A stretch of 8,254 nucleotides of DNA from an uncultured Tabrizicola sp. (GTDB taxonomy: Bacteria; Pseudomonadota; Alphaproteobacteria; Rhodobacterales; Rhodobacteraceae). Shown one piece after another: positions 6,581 through 8,254 of the stretch (the first letter of the stretch is position 1; the number at the start of each line of letters is the position of its first letter). The translations under genes were made by a program, and so were the position numbers. The notes under the pieces were generated by a model. It saw nothing but the letters and a program-made list of their open reading frames with translations. It searched no databases and had not been told where the DNA came from. The DNA is taken from positions 1 to 8,254 of the forward strand of contig CALLZQ010000464.1 in NCBI GenBank assembly GCA_937858255.1, read 5' to 3'.

Positions 6581-7759
6581 ATGAACGGGGCCGATACCGC
6601 CTTTATCATCACCGCGACAGCACTCGTGCTGTTCATGACCCTGCCGGGGCTGGCGCTGTTCTACGGCGGGCTGGTGCGGGGGCGCAACGTCCTGTCCGTC
6701 TTCATGCATTGCTTTGCCATTGCCTGCCTGATGTCGATCCTCTGGCTGGCCTTTGGCTATTCCATCGCCTTTGGCAGCGCGAACCCGTGGTTCGGCGGCT
6801 TTGACAAGGCTTTCCTAAGCGGTGTCACCCTCGACAGCCTGACTGGCACTCTGCCCGAAGTCCTGTTCTTTGCCTTTCAGATGACCTTTGCCATCATCAC
6901 TCCGGCGCTGATCGTTGGCGCCTATGTCGAGCGGGTGGGCTTTGGCTTTGTCCTCTTGTTCTCGGCGCTGTGGATGCTGCTGGTCTATGCGCCGGTGGTG
7001 CATTGGATCTGGGGCGGCGGCGCGCTGGCCGATGGCGGCATCTTTGGCGAGACGGGGACCCGCGATTTTGCCGGCGGCATCGTGGTGCATGAAACAGCAG
7101 GTCTGGCGGCCCTGTTGATCGCCGCGCTCTTGGGGCCGCGCAGGCATCGCACCACGCCGCCGCATCAGCCGGGGATGGTGATGGTCGGGGCCGCGATGCT
7201 CTGGGTGGGCTGGTTCGGGTTTAATGGTGGCTCGGCGCTTGCGGCAAATGGTCAGGCGGCGATGGCGTTGACCGTCACGCATCTGTCGGCCGCTGCCGCC
7301 TCGCTGTCATGGATCCTGTGGGAGCGGATCAAGTTCGGCCGCGCCTCGCTGGTCGGCCTTGTCACCGGCACCATCGCCGGCCTCGCCTCGATCACCCCGG
7401 CCTCTGGCTATGTCGGTCCGGTCGCGGCACTGATCATCGGCGGCATCGCCGGGATCCTCTGCCAAGAGGCCGTCAACCTGATCCGCAACCGCGCCCGGAT
7501 CGACGACACGCTGGATGTCTTTGCCGTCCATGGTGTCGGCGGGATTTTCGGCACCATCATGATCGCCGTTTTCGGCCATGGTAGCTGGGCCGCGCAACTG
7601 GGTGCCTTGGCCATCGTCGGGGCCTTTACGCTGATCGTGACCTTTGTGCTGATCAAGCTGGTGGCGCTGGTCACACCGCTGCGCGTGGATATCGAGACCG
7701 AGACCAATGGCCTCGACCTCTCGGTCCATGGCGAGCGTGCCTATGAGCTGAATTCCTGA
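6581..7759 (+). CDS. amtB: Ammonium transporter of the Amt/Rh family
   Basis: This inner-membrane channel conducts ammonium for assimilation under nitrogen limitation (392 aa, close to mature E. coli AmtB). Very hydrophobic segments run through the protein, consistent with the family's 11 membrane helices. No clear cleavable signal peptide precedes the first one. Key positions, by comparison with E. coli AmtB from memory, are F103 and F214 of the Phe gate, W144 and S218 at the ammonium site, D162 in DFAGG, and the twin histidines H170 (VVHET) and H317 (AVHGVGG). The C-terminal tail (about 367-392, with GLDLSVHGERAYELNS) carries the conserved PII-responsive region. ATG 6581 has GAGGGG 7 nt upstream; the frame extends further upstream, but that part is non-conserved. 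Usually glnK sits directly upstream; here cinA does, so this is an amtB without glnK, comparable to R. capsulatus amtY. Upstream NtrC-like sites suggest nitrogen control. Confidence 0.96.
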   Translation: MNGADTAFIITATALVLFMTLPGLALFYGGLVRGRNVLSVFMHCFAIACLMSILWLAFGYSIAFGSANPWFGGFDKAFLSGVTLDSLTGTLPEVLFFAFQMTFAIITPALIVGAYVERVGFGFVLLFSALWMLLVYAPVVHWIWGGGALADGGIFGETGTRDFAGGIVVHETAGLAALLIAALLGPRRHRTTPPHQPGMVMVGAAMLWVGWFGFNGGSALAANGQAAMALTVTHLSAAAASLSWILWERIKFGRASLVGLVTGTIAGLASITPASGYVGPVAALIIGGIAGILCQEAVNLIRNRARIDDTLDVFAVHGVGGIFGTIMIAVFGHGSWAAQLGALAIVGAFTLIVTFVLIKLVALVTPLRVDIETETNGLDLSVHGERAYELNS

Positions 7760-7772
7760 GACAGCTCTTGAT

Positions 7773-7791
7773 CCGGGGCCCCCTGCCCCGG
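7773..7791. repeat. GC-rich inverted repeat after amtB
   Basis: CCGGGGC (7773-7779) and GCCCCGG (7785-7791) form a 7-bp stem with a 5-nt loop, 13 nt after the amtB stop. Neither strand has a T run after it, so it is at best an accessory fold or RNA 3'-end stabiliser between the two convergent genes. Confidence 0.45.
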
Positions 7792-7799
7792 GCCTTCCT

Positions 7800-7831
7800 G
7801 CCGCCGGTCACTGCACCGGCGGCACTTTTTT
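7800..7831 (+). terminator. Rho-independent terminator of amtB, inside the end of the convergent cytochrome gene
   Basis: GCCGCCGGT (7800-7808) pairs with ACCGGCGGC (7815-7823) as a perfect 9-bp stem with a 6-nt loop. Six T residues follow (7826-7831) on the plus strand. The stop codon and last codons of the convergent cytochrome gene form this structure; the T run is the complement of its two AAA lysine codons. It serves only plus-strand transcription, as no T run exists on the other side. Confidence 0.82.
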
Positions 7832-8254
7832 CAGATAGGCCGCGATGGCGCGGCGGTCGCTTTCGGGCAGGCGCGCCATGTTGTCGACGACATGCGCCAT
7901 ATGCCCGCCGACCGAGTCAAATTCCGGGGTAAAGCCCGAGGTCAGATATTCGACGATCTCATCCTCGGACCAGTTCAGCGCCGCCGGGGTAATGTTCGGC
8001 ACCTTGCCCTTGCCATCCGCTGTCGGCGCGCCGGCCAGCCAACGCGCTGTGTCCAGCCCGCCAATGGCATTCCGCGGCGTATGGCATTCGCCGCAATGCG
8101 CCAAAGCCTCAGCGATATAACGCCCGCGGCTTTCGGCCTCGGTCAGATCGCCGGTGATCACGAAGTCCGGCGCCATATTCAGGAATTTCCAACCGCCCAA
8201 CAGCCGGCGAATGTTGAAAGGAAATCCCACCTCATGCGCGCGCGAGGCAGTGGC
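7808..8254 (-). CDS. c-type cytochrome, C-terminal part (N-terminus beyond the right edge)
   Basis: The last 148 residues of a haem-c protein are visible; the frame stays open through the right edge. One covalent haem motif, CGECH (fragment residues 54-58), is followed by TPRN and GGLD. Downstream come GAPTADGKGKVPNITP (75-90), FTPEFDSVGGHMAHV (108-122) and NMARLPESDRRAIAAYLKK (125-143). M119 or M126 is the likely second axial ligand of the haem iron. The preceding FPFNIRRLLGGWKFL and this haem domain resemble the last haem domain of di- or multi-haem cytochromes that accept electrons from periplasmic dehydrogenases, so further haem motifs and a signal peptide probably lie outside the window. 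The specific partner cannot be named. The gene converges on amtB, and its stop codon is within the amtB terminator. Confidence 0.88.
   Translation of the reverse strand, partial: ATASRAHEVGFPFNIRRLLGGWKFLNMAPDFVITGDLTEAESRGRYIAEALAHCGECHTPRNAIGGLDTARWLAGAPTADGKGKVPNITPAALNWSEDEIVEYLTSGFTPEFDSVGGHMAHVVDNMARLPESDRRAIAAYLKKVPPVQ

Noticed and set aside
1..8254. Mobile elements, CRISPR arrays, tRNA/rRNA genes or phage genes
   Set aside because: No transposase or integrase-like protein, no spaced direct repeats and no RNA gene signature were seen on either strand.

Overview
The window looks like the chromosome of an alphaproteobacterium of the Rhodobacterales (Rhodobacter/Paracoccus-like). This rests on the high GC content, the dusB(nifR3)-ntrB-ntrC-ntrY gene order, a fused ispDF gene, and an NtrC that lacks the sigma-54 contact loop, a trait known from Rhodobacter capsulatus. 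The assignment comes from gene content and remembered protein families, not from any search.

Layout. The left half (1-4176) is a leftward operon read from right to left: dusB/nifR3, ntrB, ntrC and the 5' part of ntrY, which runs off the left edge. dusB-ntrB overlap by 4 nt and ntrB-ntrC by 1 nt; ntrY follows after a gap of about 100 nt. A divergent control region of about 180 nt (4177-4359) separates this operon from a rightward one: ispDF (isoprenoid precursors), pgpA (phosphatidylglycerol synthesis) and cinA/pncC (pyridine nucleotide salvage). The rightward genes are coupled by 4-nt ATGA overlaps. cinA appears broken by a deletion-type frameshift. After a 164-nt regulatory gap comes amtB (ammonium channel, 6581-7759). 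A rho-independent terminator for amtB lies inside the 3' end of a convergent c-type cytochrome gene that leaves the window on the right.

How it fits together. NtrB/NtrC sense and transmit nitrogen status, and NtrY belongs to the companion NtrY/NtrX pair. The NtrC here has no GAFTGA motif, so it probably activates the housekeeping sigma-70 polymerase, as its R. capsulatus relative does. The R. capsulatus NtrC recognition pattern, CGCC-N9-GGC, occurs once as a near-perfect palindrome in the dusB-ntrBC/ispDF divergent region. Upstream of amtB it occurs as one exact copy plus one copy with a single mismatch, 27 bp apart. This suggests a self-contained nitrogen circuit in which NtrC controls its own operon and the ammonium channel. 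The amtB ribosome binding site can also be paired in one of two competing hairpins.

I found no convincing sign of a wholly new system, mobile element, CRISPR array, tRNA or rRNA. The points most worth attention are the GAFTGA-less NtrC with its matching sites, a DusB with substitutions at conserved flavin-site positions, and the broken cinA.
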